54,756 nucleotides of DNA from a virus: IMG/VR virus record IMGVR_UViG_3300020173_000001, positions 1 to 54,756 of that record; one strand, 5' to 3'. The notes under the pieces are model-generated. The model had not been told where the DNA came from. It was given only the letters and a program-made list of their open reading frames with translations, and did not search any database. The translations under genes were made by a program, and so were the position numbers. Below, piece after piece: positions 14,327-23,478 of the stretch. The number at the start of each line of letters is the position of its first letter. Within the stretch, counting starts at the first letter, position 1.

Positions 14327-14673
14327 GTAAACAAGGTAAGCAGAAAGGCAGGTTAGGCCAGCAAGAAATCAGGGATGCTTTACTAAAAGCATTTCCTGAA
14401 CTTGAGCCTGATGATATAAAGTCAACTGTCATGGGTGATACTGGTGCAGATATACAATTGTCACCAGCAGCACGTAAGTTAATACCTATATCAATAGAAG
14501 TTAAAAGGAGAAAGTCAGCACTTAAAACAGTCTATGCTTGGATGTCACAAGCAGACAATCACACAGATAATCCACCTGTAGTTTTCTATCGTTCAGATAG
14601 ACAGAAATGGTTAGTAGTAACTGAGCTAGATCACTACATAAAATTGCTTAGGAATAAAGATGGTAAACAGTGA
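14323..14673 (+). CDS. PD-(D/E)XK endonuclease / resolvase-like, TTG start
   Basis: 116 residues. E15 in GQQEIRD, D43 in TGADIQLS and E59-x-K61 in IEVK give an E...D...ExK layout typical of Holliday-junction resolvase-like phage endonucleases such as the T7 gp3 role. The start is TTG at 14323, overlapping the exonuclease TGA, so translation is probably coupled. The ExK motif is convincing; the exact activity is inferred. Confidence 0.75.
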   Translation: MSKQGKQKGRLGQQEIRDALLKAFPELEPDDIKSTVMGDTGADIQLSPAARKLIPISIEVKRRKSALKTVYAWMSQADNHTDNPPVVFYRSDRQKWLVVTELDHYIKLLRNKDGKQ

Positions 14674-14893
14674 TCTTAGAGATAAGCCAGTTAAAATTTG
14701 GGATGTCATATCAGGTCCATATCCCTTAGAGCATCCTGATTTAGATGATGTACATTACAACCTATGTAAGGTAGAGGTAGATGGTAAGGTAGAAGATATA
14801 GAATATTTCTTTGATAGCTTTAACGATGCTTATGAAATGGTAAAATATTTTTCAAAAAATATTGAACCTATAGAAATTAAAATGGAAGATTGA
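14660..14893 (+). CDS. Unknown small acidic protein
   Basis: 77 residues, acidic, mixed alpha/beta; overlaps the endonuclease gene by 14 bases. No family recognised. Confidence 0.6.
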   Translation: MVNSDLRDKPVKIWDVISGPYPLEHPDLDDVHYNLCKVEVDGKVEDIEYFFDSFNDAYEMVKYFSKNIEPIEIKMED

Positions 14894-14906
14894 CATGGGG
14901 TTTTAG

Positions 14907-15089
14907 ATGAGTATAACTAGGGGTTTCCGATATGAGGTTACTGTCAATATAAAGGTAGAACCAGATGCAAACTTTTTTGAGTCAGATCCAAGATATAATC
15001 TGAATGTGATTCAAGAACTAATACAGGATGTCCTGTATGACTTAGACGATATAACTGTAACAAACTGTGAGGTAAAAACAGATGACTAA
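14907..15089 (+). CDS. Unknown small acidic protein
   Basis: 60 residues with an N-terminal beta pair and a helix; acidic. Its end overlaps the next gene by eight bases. No family recognised. Confidence 0.6.
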   Translation: MSITRGFRYEVTVNIKVEPDANFFESDPRYNLNVIQELIQDVLYDLDDITVTNCEVKTDD

Positions 15090-15288
15090 ACTAACATTAG
15101 ACGATAAAGAATATGAAATCGAAGACATGAATGATGAACAGAAAGAGATTTTAAATATTTTAAATCTAGGTTCTAACTCCGCAAATCTTTTGAACCACAT
15201 GATCCAATGTGTAAATGCAATTCAACAGATGAAAACAAATGAATTGAAACAATCATTGGAAGGTGATGAGGATGATAAATCGGAGTGA
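15082..15288 (+). CDS. DUF6447-like small phage protein
   Basis: 68 residues starting MTKLTLDDKEYEIEDMND. The opening beta-hairpin followed by a helix is the pattern of small DUF6447-type phage proteins of unknown role. It ends inside the mazG start. Confidence 0.55.
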   Translation: MTKLTLDDKEYEIEDMNDEQKEILNILNLGSNSANLLNHMIQCVNAIQQMKTNELKQSLEGDEDDKSE

Positions 15289-15658
15289 TCTAGAAGCGTT
15301 TGGATATTTTGACATGTTTCAAAATAGTCCAGACTATGAGAAAGATCCTGTTCGTTTTTATAGCCAGTTTGTAGAGGACAAGATATTAACTAAAGGGCGT
15401 GATCGTCTAATAGAAAATACTCTTGGCCTCGCTGGTGAAGCAGGTGAGGTATCTGAAAAGATAAAGAAACTCTTTCGAGACAAGAATAAATTTAGTGATG
15501 AAGATATATTGAAAGAGTTAGGTGATGTGTTGTTTTACACAGTGGCTTTGGCAAATATCTTCGGTGGTAATCTACGTAAAGTTATGGAGATGAACATGGC
15601 AAAGCTAGATGACAGAGAGCAACGTGGTGTATTAAAGGGAAGCGGAGATAATAGATGA
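15272..15658 (+). CDS. mazG: MazG-like nucleotide pyrophosphohydrolase
   Basis: 128 residues from ATG 15272, with GGAAGG eight bases upstream; closer starts at 15263 and 15266 are possible. The helical EAGEVSEK and ELGDVLF segments give the ExxE...ExxD metal-binding pattern of all-alpha NTP pyrophosphatases. Marine phage MazG proteins are thought to hydrolyse non-canonical or particular NTPs. It overlaps the reductase gene by four bases, consistent with a nucleotide-metabolism unit. Confidence 0.85.
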   Translation: MINRSDLEAFGYFDMFQNSPDYEKDPVRFYSQFVEDKILTKGRDRLIENTLGLAGEAGEVSEKIKKLFRDKNKFSDEDILKELGDVLFYTVALANIFGGNLRKVMEMNMAKLDDREQRGVLKGSGDNR

Positions 15659-17562
15659 GTAACTACCTACCAACAGACTATCAATCATTTATCCATACAT
15701 CACGATATGCACGATGGCTTGAAGACGAAGGACGAAGGGAGTCTTGGGATGAAACAGTATCTCGTTATGTAGATAATATTGTTGGGCCAGTTATTAATGA
15801 TGACAACCCACATACTGCAGAAGAAATAGAACAAGCTATTCTTGGTCTAGAGGTTATGCCTTCTATGAGAGCTATGATGACCGCTGGTCCTGCTGCTAAT
15901 CGTGATAATACTTGTATGTATAACTGTAGTTACTTACCCGTAGATGACCCTAAGTCCTTCGATGAGGCTATGTTTGTCCTCTTGTGTGGTACTGGTGTCG
16001 GGTTCAGTGTTGAGAGGCAGTTCATCAGTAAGCTTCCAGAAATTCCTGAGTTGTTCGACAGTGAGACTACTGTTGTTGTTGGTGACTCCAAGGAAGCTTG
16101 GGCTAAGGGTCTTCGACAATTAATCGCACTCCTTTATAGTGGTGAGATTCCTAAGTGGGATGTATCTAAAGTTAGACCTGCTGGTGCTAAACTAAAGACG
16201 TTTGGTGGTAGAGCCTCTGGCCCAGCACCTTTAGTGGATCTATTTAACTTTGTAATTAATACTTTTAAATCTGCACAAGGACGTAAGCTATCTAGCATTG
16301 AGTGCCATGACATTATGTGTAAAATCGGTGAGGTAGTTGTAGTAGGTGGTGTACGTAGGTCAGCTATGATCTCTTTAAGTAATCTCAGTGATGATCGTAT
16401 GCGTCATGCTAAGTCAGGTGCATGGTGGGAGAATGATCCACAACGTGCCTTAGCTAATAACTCTGTGAGCTACACAGAGAAGCCAGATGCTGTATCCTTT
16501 ATGCGAGAGTGGATGGCATTAGTAGAATCAGGAAGTGGAGAACGTGGTGTATTCAATCGTCAAGCAAGTAAAGTCCAAGCTGCTAAAAATGGTAGACGTA
16601 ATCCAGACTACGAGTTCGGAACTAATCCTTGCAGTGAAATTATCCTTCGTCCATATCAGTTCTGTAATCTTACAGAGGTTGTTGTCCGTGCCACAGACAG
16701 TGTGGAGGATCTTGAACGAAAGGTCCGTCTGGCAACAATTTTGGGAACTGTCCAATCTACATACACTAAGTTCCCCTACTTGCGAAAGGTGTGGTCTAGA
16801 AATACAGAAGAAGAACGACTGCTTGGTGTGTCACTCACAGGGATAATGGACAACCCTTTGATGACTCTAAGTAACAAAGGATTGGAGAAGACTCTTGAAC
16901 ACCTTCGTGGGATTTGTGTATCTACTAATGCTGAATGGGCTGACCGTCTTGGTATACCTGTTGCTGCTGCAATTACATGCGTCAAGCCTTCGGGCACGGT
17001 CTCACAATTGGTGGATAGTGCCAGTGGCATACATGCTCGTCACAGTCCCTATTATATCCGTACTGTCCGTGGTGATAATAAAGATCCACTAACACAGTTT
17101 ATGATAGATCAAGGCATTCCCAGTGAGCCTTGTGTTATGAAGCCAGATCAAACAACAGTGTTTAGTTTCCCACAAAAATCACCTGTCAGTGCTGTCGTTA
17201 CAGAAGAAGTATCAGCCATTGAGCAGCTTGAAACTTGGTTGGCTTATCAACGTTCATGGTGCGAACATAAACCTAGCGTAACAATAAATGTACGTAAGGA
17301 TGAGTGGTTTGAAGTAGGTGCGTTTGTTTATAAACACTTTGATGAAATGTCGGGTGTGTCATTTCTACCATACAATGAGCATACCTATCAGCAAGCACCT
17401 TATCAAGAGGTTGACAGTAATACTTACAACAATGTACTATTGACTATGCCTAAATCTATTGATTGGTCAAAGCTTTCAGAGTACGAAAAAGAAGATAACA
17501 CGGTATCAATGCAAACAATGGCCTGTACAGGTGATGTTTGTGAAATGGTAGACATAACATAA
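15655..17562 (+). CDS. nrdJ: Adenosylcobalamin-dependent (class II) ribonucleotide reductase
   Basis: 635 residues, the size of monomeric class II enzymes. It reduces ribonucleoside triphosphates using a B12-derived radical. Visible motifs are NPCSE (324-328) with FCNLTE (336-341), the early redox cysteines in TCMYNCSY (C87, C91), the conserved PSGT loop, and a C-terminal cysteine pair (C624, C629). A B12-dependent enzyme without a separate radical subunit fits a phage of an aerobic marine host able to obtain cobalamin. It works with ThyX and MazG on dNTP supply. Confidence 0.93.
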   Translation: MSNYLPTDYQSFIHTSRYARWLEDEGRRESWDETVSRYVDNIVGPVINDDNPHTAEEIEQAILGLEVMPSMRAMMTAGPAANRDNTCMYNCSYLPVDDPKSFDEAMFVLLCGTGVGFSVERQFISKLPEIPELFDSETTVVVGDSKEAWAKGLRQLIALLYSGEIPKWDVSKVRPAGAKLKTFGGRASGPAPLVDLFNFVINTFKSAQGRKLSSIECHDIMCKIGEVVVVGGVRRSAMISLSNLSDDRMRHAKSGAWWENDPQRALANNSVSYTEKPDAVSFMREWMALVESGSGERGVFNRQASKVQAAKNGRRNPDYEFGTNPCSEIILRPYQFCNLTEVVVRATDSVEDLERKVRLATILGTVQSTYTKFPYLRKVWSRNTEEERLLGVSLTGIMDNPLMTLSNKGLEKTLEHLRGICVSTNAEWADRLGIPVAAAITCVKPSGTVSQLVDSASGIHARHSPYYIRTVRGDNKDPLTQFMIDQGIPSEPCVMKPDQTTVFSFPQKSPVSAVVTEEVSAIEQLETWLAYQRSWCEHKPSVTINVRKDEWFEVGAFVYKHFDEMSGVSFLPYNEHTYQQAPYQEVDSNTYNNVLLTMPKSIDWSKLSEYEKEDNTVSMQTMACTGDVCEMVDIT

Positions 17563-17572
17563 GGAGAAAAAT

Positions 17573-17665
17573 ATGTTTGAAGTTATAACAGCAATAGCAG
17601 GTGTAGTAGTGTTAGCAGACTTTGTTATCCCACTGGTAGTGGATACAGTCTCAGGTTTGTTCTAG
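17573..17665 (+). CDS. 30-residue membrane peptide
   Basis: MFEVITAIAGVVVLADFVIP and ten more residues: one hydrophobic helix. AAGGAG precedes ATG 17573 with normal spacing, and the stop overlaps the next GTG (TAGTG). Very short but well placed. Unknown function. Confidence 0.55.
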   Translation: MFEVITAIAGVVVLADFVIPLVVDTVSGLF

Positions 17666-17853
17666 TGTATGTTTTAGTACTCATCATGAGCTTTCAAGGT
17701 AACATGAAAGTTCAAGCTTTTCACTCACTATTTACTGATTACAATACATGTATGAAAGTAGCAATAGCAATGGAAGAAAGATTGGTGAGTACTAAACCAT
17801 CACCAGATGCGACTGCAAATACCTATTGCTTCGAAATACCAAAGAGTATATAA
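17665..17853 (+). CDS. Unknown small protein with hydrophobic N-terminus
   Basis: 62 residues from GTG 17665 coupled to the upstream stop, or 55 from ATG 17686. The first 12 residues are hydrophobic, like a signal anchor; the rest contains two Cys, one near each end of the mature part. Unrecognised. Confidence 0.55.
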   Translation: MYVLVLIMSFQGNMKVQAFHSLFTDYNTCMKVAIAMEERLVSTKPSPDATANTYCFEIPKSI

Positions 17854-17881
17854 TTTAAATCTCACTACAAAGGAGTACATC

Positions 17882-18337
17882 ATGGATGTATATGTAAGAC
17901 CTTTCAGAAAAAAAGTCTATGACAAAGTTGACACACCATCTAAAGAAGCACTTATCAAGTACTTAGAAGCTGAAGGTCACACTATCCTTAGCTCTACTGA
18001 AGATTACTATGCAGATGTTAAGTCAGAAAAAGATGGGGTTACTTACTACCATGAAGCTGAACGTAAGGCACAATGGAATGGTGATTGGCCTACCCATTGG
18101 GCAGAGGTTAGAATACCCGGACGTAAACGAAGACTAGTAGAAAAGTATAAAGATAATTTAAACAACTTGAATTTCTTTGTATTCAATAGGAGTTATAATA
18201 AAGCATGGAAAATTAATGGTACTCAAATGACAGATGCTTGCATTCAAAAACCAAAAGGTCCAAACTATAGAATGCCAGAGCATGAAACATTCTATCATAT
18301 CCCTTACACAGAAGCAGAGCTAGTGGAAATCAAATGA
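17882..18337 (+). CDS. Unknown protein
   Basis: 151 residues. AAAGGAG before ATG 17882 decides the start; upstream in-frame codons overlap the previous gene and lack a site. Basic and aromatic-rich, alpha/beta. No family recognised. ATGA overlap with the next gene. Confidence 0.7.
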   Translation: MDVYVRPFRKKVYDKVDTPSKEALIKYLEAEGHTILSSTEDYYADVKSEKDGVTYYHEAERKAQWNGDWPTHWAEVRIPGRKRRLVEKYKDNLNNLNFFVFNRSYNKAWKINGTQMTDACIQKPKGPNYRMPEHETFYHIPYTEAELVEIK

Positions 18338-18567
18338 GTAATGATCCAGTAAACAATCCAGCGCATTATAAGTTAGGCAATGGAGTGGAGTGTATTGATT
18401 ACATCAAACAGGTTTTAACACCAGAAGAGTTTAAAGGTTACTGTCATGGTAACTTAATTAAATATCAACATCGACATGGATATAAAGGTAATCCTGTTGA
18501 GGATATGGAAAAAGCTGAATGGTACTTACGAAAAATGTTGGAAACTATGAAGGAGATTCATAAATGA
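18334..18567 (+). CDS. DUF3310 family protein
   Basis: 77 residues. The family pattern is clear: NPAHYK near the start, ECIDYIKQ, then GNLIKYQHRHGYKGNPVEDM and KAEWYLRKM. DUF3310 proteins are small phage proteins of unknown activity, often annotated SaV-like or nucleotide-kinase related. Coupled to both neighbours by ATGA. Confidence 0.85.
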   Translation: MSNDPVNNPAHYKLGNGVECIDYIKQVLTPEEFKGYCHGNLIKYQHRHGYKGNPVEDMEKAEWYLRKMLETMKEIHK

Positions 18568-18740
18568 AACCGTATGATGAAGGTATGAGAGCTTTTAAAA
18601 CTGGTAAGTTGGGTAATCCTTACTCTAAAAATACAAAACAAAACAGGGATTGGGAGATGGGCTTTAATAAAGCCTATTTCTATAACCTTGAAAAGGTAAA
18701 ACTAAATGAGCAGAAAATTAAAACTAGAAGAGGAAGCTAA
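18564..18740 (+). CDS. Ribosome modulation factor (RMF)-like small protein
   Basis: 58 residues. The pattern G.RAFKTGKLGNPY followed by W..GFNKAY matches small Rmf-like proteins, in which a G..A...G...NPY...W..G core is conserved. Host RMF dimerises and silences ribosomes; a phage version might bind ribosomes or merely share the fold. AGGAG nine bases before the ATG. Overlaps the next gene by 35 bases. Confidence 0.6.
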   Translation: MKPYDEGMRAFKTGKLGNPYSKNTKQNRDWEMGFNKAYFYNLEKVKLNEQKIKTRRGS

Positions 18741-18924
18741 AAAATACAGACAACAAAATAGAAAACCGCCAACTAAAACCAAGCCACTAACTGCACGTAG
18801 ATTTATGGCTGGTCAAGCAATGGCGGCATTGTTGTCTAGATCTCCGGGTCATGTACATAAAGCTGATATAAAACGTGAAGCATATGATTGGGCAGACTAT
18901 ATGCTAGACGATGATGTAGAATAG
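18706..18924 (+). CDS. Conserved small phage protein
   Basis: 72 residues; Lys/Arg-rich start, then RFMAGQAMAALLSRSPG and ADYMLDDDVE, a pattern seen in short phage proteins of unknown role. Last gene of the left arm, ending two bases before the terminator. Confidence 0.65.
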   Translation: MSRKLKLEEEAKKYRQQNRKPPTKTKPLTARRFMAGQAMAALLSRSPGHVHKADIKREAYDWADYMLDDDVE

Positions 18925-18927
18925 ATA

Positions 18928-18947
18928 AAGGGGGCTTTTGCCCCCTT
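18928..18947. terminator. Bidirectional terminator between convergent arms
   Basis: Eight-bp GC stem (18928-18935 with 18940-18947) with a TTTT loop and an AT-rich flank on both sides. It sits in the 25-bp gap between the two converging arms and can end both. Confidence 0.9.
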
Positions 18948-18949
18948 AT

Positions 18950-21900
18950 TTATTCTGTCATCTTTTGGAATCTTGATAGATCTCTTAGTGACTTTTCAGT
19001 ATTTAAATACTGTTGTAAAATAAATAACTCGTTTTGTTCTAAGTCTTCTACTTCACCTAAGCCTAATTCTTTTACTGCCTTTTGAATACCCTTCTTAGGA
19101 TACTTAGATGTTATGTCGTATTGCAGTGAAATCACTTCTTCAGGACCAGAGTACTGCATTCTTAAAAATGTTTTAGCTAAATCTTTTACTCTTGGTACAA
19201 CATCACCATTCCAATGATCTAGTTTTTGTTGTTGAGTTAATTTATTAAACCAATTACTTTCTAATAGTAGGCTAGACTCAGCTTCCATAATATCAAACAC
19301 AATACCATTAAGAGCATTAGCTGCTTTAGGTGCTTGATCTCTTATCTTCTTAGCAGTATTTAAATCAAAATCTCTAAGACCCATTTTATTCATCACACGT
19401 TGTGTGTCAGTAAGTCTAATGATTCTAGCACCTAATACTTTAGTTGATTGTATATCAGCCCTACCACCTGCTGCAGTCTCTCTAGGATCTGCTAGTGGTT
19501 TACCTGTAAACAGAGGAATGATATTATCTACATAACGAAATGCATTATTAATTAATTTATTATTTTGAACCCTGTCAATTGGTGCTGCATTTTCACCTCT
19601 TGCAACACCAGCTAAAATATTCAATGGTTCTAGCGGCCTGATCAAAGGATTAACATATTGAGTTGCTAATGTAGTGCCAACTATTTCCATACCTTTAACT
19701 ACATCTCTTCTTTCAGGATCAGCCATAAATTTAATAGCTTCTAATGTATCACGTTGTGTTTTATCTAAGTTTCTAAGTAACCCTGAAAGTCCAAAATCTT
19801 GAGTAAACTGACCAAAAGCTTTTATTGCTTGCTGGTATTCACCCATTAAACTAAGTGCCATTATTCTTGCTGCACCTTTGTATGCTGAAACAGGGAAGTC
19901 ATATTGTTGACTAAAGACCTCACCTGTTAAAGGATCTTGAGCCGCATACATAGGCAAACCCTGCTTTACATTTTCTATCTCTTGTTGTGCTAGTGTGTAA
20001 ATAATACCAGCACTAACTAATGACCTAGATATAGCTTCTTCGTAAGACATATCTTCATACTTACCTGCAGCTTTTAAAATAACGTTTACACCTGTAGTGT
20101 TTTTACCTAAAAAACCTATAGTGTTATTAAAGAATCTTCCAAAAGGAACTATCATACCAAGACCCGGCATATTTCTAGCGTCCTCTAACATACCAGCAAG
20201 TTTACCTATGCCATCACTAGACTTGTAAGACTTAGAAAATATAGCTTCTATTGTATCATCAACAGCACTAGTTTCTATATCACGATATTCTTTTGAGGCC
20301 ATAAATTTTTGAAGTGTCATGTCTCCAATATTTTGTGACCGATAAAAATCATTCCAACCTTTACCTGTAGCAATCCTAAGTTTTTTATCCATTTGAAATA
20401 AAAACTCTTGCGATTTAGTAAATGCATCTTGTGCTTGTACTAAAGATAGTCTTTGAATTAAGTCAATTTTTTCATCGATAGCTAATCCAACAAGTTTTTG
20501 ATCTGGGGTAAATTTGCCACCAGTTAAAAGTTGATTAGTGTTTTCTACACCACCGGGAAGTACGCTGTTTAATTTTTCCAATGCCTCAGAATTTCTTTGC
20601 AGCGCTGATTCAAAAGCAGTGTAAGTCATGTCAGCATCTAATAAAAATCTTACTCTTTGGGCATTGGATTCAATAAGTGCTTTAGCTATTCTTTGTGTAT
20701 TAGCACCTTCTTCTGTCATTCCTATAAGCTTTTGCAGAGTACCTTTACCTGCATAAATTAATGCTACAGACATATCTGATGCACTTTGTAATGCGGAGTT
20801 CGCACCCCAACCAATTACATTTAAAGCACTGGTAGAAGGGTGTGAAACTAATAATCTTATTAATCTATTTTGAACTTTAGCAGTACCTTCCATAAACTTA
20901 CTAGGTTCTTTAGGTTTCTTTTTAGTGTCCTTTACAAACCCACCATCTAAAGCAGAGTCATACAAATCTTTAAGTTGTTTATCACTAATAGACATACCTA
21001 GTTGTCTAGCTGAGTTACCTGCTGCACCAAGTGCAGTACCTGCTTGAGATATTTTATACGCAAAAATGTCACCTATATCACGACCAGTAACCTTAGATCT
21101 AGGTATTACTTTTCCATCTTCACCTTTAACTTTAATTTTATTACCAGTTGCTTTTTCTATAGAACGTAATAGTCCTTGAGCTTCTTTATCACTTACTTCA
21201 GCAATTAGGTCTGCCATCCAGTTACTAAACTTATCATCTTCAAATCGTTTAGCCCATACGAATCCACGTTCATATGCAACCTGAGTCATACCTTTTAATA
21301 TAACATTGCCTTCTTTATCAGCATGACCAAACAATAAGTTTTGTACAAACTCTACACCAAAATCTTTACTATCTTTAGATAGTACTGCACCACCTTTTAA
21401 TTTTGTTTTCCAATCTCTACCAACATTAACTTTATCTTGATTTACATATGCACCTATAGTTTCAGAAACCTCAGAAACAAAACCCTCAGTTTTTGGTTCA
21501 GGCATTACTATACTAGGCAGTGCTGTATCTGACACACCCCTTCTAGCAACTAATCCTGCTTGCAATCCACCAAGAAGAATACCACCAAGTGCAGCAACAC
21601 CTACTGATAAATAACTAATATCTTCTTGTGCTTCTACATCTACCATACCCTCTTGATACAGGTACTCCATACCTGAGCCAACCATAGCATCAACACTAGT
21701 TACAACACCTATCTCTGTAATAGCTGCCTTAGTAGCTAGTCTTTGTGCTGCAGTTTTACCTAATACATTCTGTGAGTATGCAGCTATCTTAGTTTTAGAT
21801 CCAGTACGAGCAGCTTTTACTCCATCAGTAAATACTTTAGTACCTACTTTTTTAGCAGCTTCTTCTGTACCTTCTTTTTTCATTGCCTCAAGAGCAACCC

Positions 21901-22465
21901 TTTGTGCTCCTTTAGTTCCTACACGAAGAGATCCACCAGCAACAGCTTTACCAATTAAACCACCAACAAGGTTTACTGGATCAAGTACTACACTTCTACT
22001 AAAGTCCATTAGTCCTTCAGCTTTTTCAGCAATAGATGTTTCTTTACTAAAAATACCAGCCATATTCTCATACAACTGGTACGCTTTGGCAGCCCTAGCC
22101 TTTTTATCTGCATCATCTTTTATGTCGTTAATGTAGTCCATCTCAGCTAAACCCCTTACGGAGTTTCCTGATACTACACCTCTACGATTATTTAAAAAAC
22201 TATCAACAACAGATTCTTTGGTTTCATCTTTTATAGATTCATCACCATATCTGTCACGCATATACCCCTCTACAATAGAGTAGGCATAGTCATTTTCTAC
22301 TATATCATCTTGAGTATATGTGCCAGCTTCTGGTAGTGCAGGAGAAGAATCTACTTTAATATCTTCTGTTATATATTTATCAAAGTAGTTTTCACGATCT
22401 TTTTTTTCTTCTTCTTCAGTATCTACAGGCTCTGTTTCAAGATACTTATCAAAGTAATTTGTCAT
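18950..22465 (-). CDS. Large internal virion / ejection protein
   Basis: 1171 residues, last gene of the right arm. The N-terminus carries a duplicated NYFDKY box (residues 3-8 and 27-32). Glycine-rich hydrophobic patches occur around 155-180 and 285-310 and could insert in membranes; the rest is helical. Size and place after the tail genes match gp16-like proteins that leave the capsid with the DNA. No lytic-transglycosylase motif seen; a separate lysozyme is encoded three genes upstream. Start overlaps the preceding stop by one base (TAATG). Confidence 0.7.
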   Translation of the reverse strand: MTNYFDKYLETEPVDTEEEEKKDRENYFDKYITEDIKVDSSPALPEAGTYTQDDIVENDYAYSIVEGYMRDRYGDESIKDETKESVVDSFLNNRRGVVSGNSVRGLAEMDYINDIKDDADKKARAAKAYQLYENMAGIFSKETSIAEKAEGLMDFSRSVVLDPVNLVGGLIGKAVAGGSLRVGTKGAQRVALEAMKKEGTEEAAKKVGTKVFTDGVKAARTGSKTKIAAYSQNVLGKTAAQRLATKAAITEIGVVTSVDAMVGSGMEYLYQEGMVDVEAQEDISYLSVGVAALGGILLGGLQAGLVARRGVSDTALPSIVMPEPKTEGFVSEVSETIGAYVNQDKVNVGRDWKTKLKGGAVLSKDSKDFGVEFVQNLLFGHADKEGNVILKGMTQVAYERGFVWAKRFEDDKFSNWMADLIAEVSDKEAQGLLRSIEKATGNKIKVKGEDGKVIPRSKVTGRDIGDIFAYKISQAGTALGAAGNSARQLGMSISDKQLKDLYDSALDGGFVKDTKKKPKEPSKFMEGTAKVQNRLIRLLVSHPSTSALNVIGWGANSALQSASDMSVALIYAGKGTLQKLIGMTEEGANTQRIAKALIESNAQRVRFLLDADMTYTAFESALQRNSEALEKLNSVLPGGVENTNQLLTGGKFTPDQKLVGLAIDEKIDLIQRLSLVQAQDAFTKSQEFLFQMDKKLRIATGKGWNDFYRSQNIGDMTLQKFMASKEYRDIETSAVDDTIEAIFSKSYKSSDGIGKLAGMLEDARNMPGLGMIVPFGRFFNNTIGFLGKNTTGVNVILKAAGKYEDMSYEEAISRSLVSAGIIYTLAQQEIENVKQGLPMYAAQDPLTGEVFSQQYDFPVSAYKGAARIMALSLMGEYQQAIKAFGQFTQDFGLSGLLRNLDKTQRDTLEAIKFMADPERRDVVKGMEIVGTTLATQYVNPLIRPLEPLNILAGVARGENAAPIDRVQNNKLINNAFRYVDNIIPLFTGKPLADPRETAAGGRADIQSTKVLGARIIRLTDTQRVMNKMGLRDFDLNTAKKIRDQAPKAANALNGIVFDIMEAESSLLLESNWFNKLTQQQKLDHWNGDVVPRVKDLAKTFLRMQYSGPEEVISLQYDITSKYPKKGIQKAVKELGLGEVEDLEQNELFILQQYLNTEKSLRDLSRFQKMTE

Positions 22466-23478
22466 TATCGCTCTCGTGTTCTTTGTCTTATATATTCTTC
22501 TGCTGAAGTCCCTAAGTGACCGAAGACATCATTAAAGTCTTTTATAAATTGTGGGTTAGTTCTATTTTGAATTAAATCATTTATAGCTTCTTCAGGCACT
22601 GAGGTTGCTTTTGGTTTTGGTGCAGGTGTTTCAGTAGGTTCTGATCCAGCTTTCAACGAAGGTGGTAAGTAATAGTTTTTCTCCCAACCTTTAAACGCTT
22701 CAGGGTGATTCTCTAAAAAGTCTTCTTTAAAGTTTTCAGGAGTTAAGTATACTTCCATTAGTATATCTCTACCAACCTGAATAGAATCTTTATTACCAGT
22801 ATTGATTAAATTAATAGCTCTTTGTGTATCAACAACCTGTTGGTTGGTAGTATCGTAGTTCTTATCTTTAACAAACTGTTTAGCATTTCTTAATAGATTA
22901 CCAGAAACAATACCTAACTGTCTTTCAAAAAGTTCTTCTTGAGTTTTTGGTATAACCCTAGCTTCAGGTTTAACATCAGTAAGAATTGTACGACCCGGAG
23001 TAGTAGTAATATTAGTTAGCTGTGTAGCTAGTTCATAGTATTTACTTTTATCAGAAAGATCAGCACCAGTAATTAAACTCATGTAATCTATCTTTTCTTC
23101 TTCAGGGATATTAGATTGAACAATATTCATCATTGATCTGACATCTGATAGTGGAATAGGTGTTCCTGTAACATCAACATTAGTATCTAAGAAGTTAAGA
23201 ACCTCTTCTGCAGCAAATGGATCATCAATAATATTATTAAAGAAAGCTACATCTTCTTCACTAAGATCTGCACCACTAACTCTTTTTTGCAGTTTCATTG
23301 CAGACTGTGCAGCAGTAGTGTACTTGTCACTAGTTCTAGCTGTTGTTTGTTTTTCTAATTTAGTAAGATATAAACCTAGTAGACTTTTTTCACGTTCATC
23401 CTCTAGTTCTTTTTCTTTTAGTCTTTTAGCTTGTATTTTATCCATGCCACTTAAAGCACCTGCCCAACTCCATCCCAT
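22465..23478 (-). CDS. Probable internal virion protein
   Basis: 337 residues, helical and charged, opening MGWSWAGALSGMDKIQAKRL. Between a structural protein and the large ejection protein, all coupled by start/stop overlaps, so a core or ejection role (gp15-like position) is likely. No family motif recognised. Confidence 0.6.
   Translation of the reverse strand: MGWSWAGALSGMDKIQAKRLKEKELEDEREKSLLGLYLTKLEKQTTARTSDKYTTAAQSAMKLQKRVSGADLSEEDVAFFNNIIDDPFAAEEVLNFLDTNVDVTGTPIPLSDVRSMMNIVQSNIPEEEKIDYMSLITGADLSDKSKYYELATQLTNITTTPGRTILTDVKPEARVIPKTQEELFERQLGIVSGNLLRNAKQFVKDKNYDTTNQQVVDTQRAINLINTGNKDSIQVGRDILMEVYLTPENFKEDFLENHPEAFKGWEKNYYLPPSLKAGSEPTETPAPKPKATSVPEEAINDLIQNRTNPQFIKDFNDVFGHLGTSAEEYIRQRTRER

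Noticed and set aside
429-18924. T7-like RNA polymerase
   Set aside because: No frame of about 800 residues exists in the left arm and none shows the polymerase motifs; host-type promoters are visible instead.
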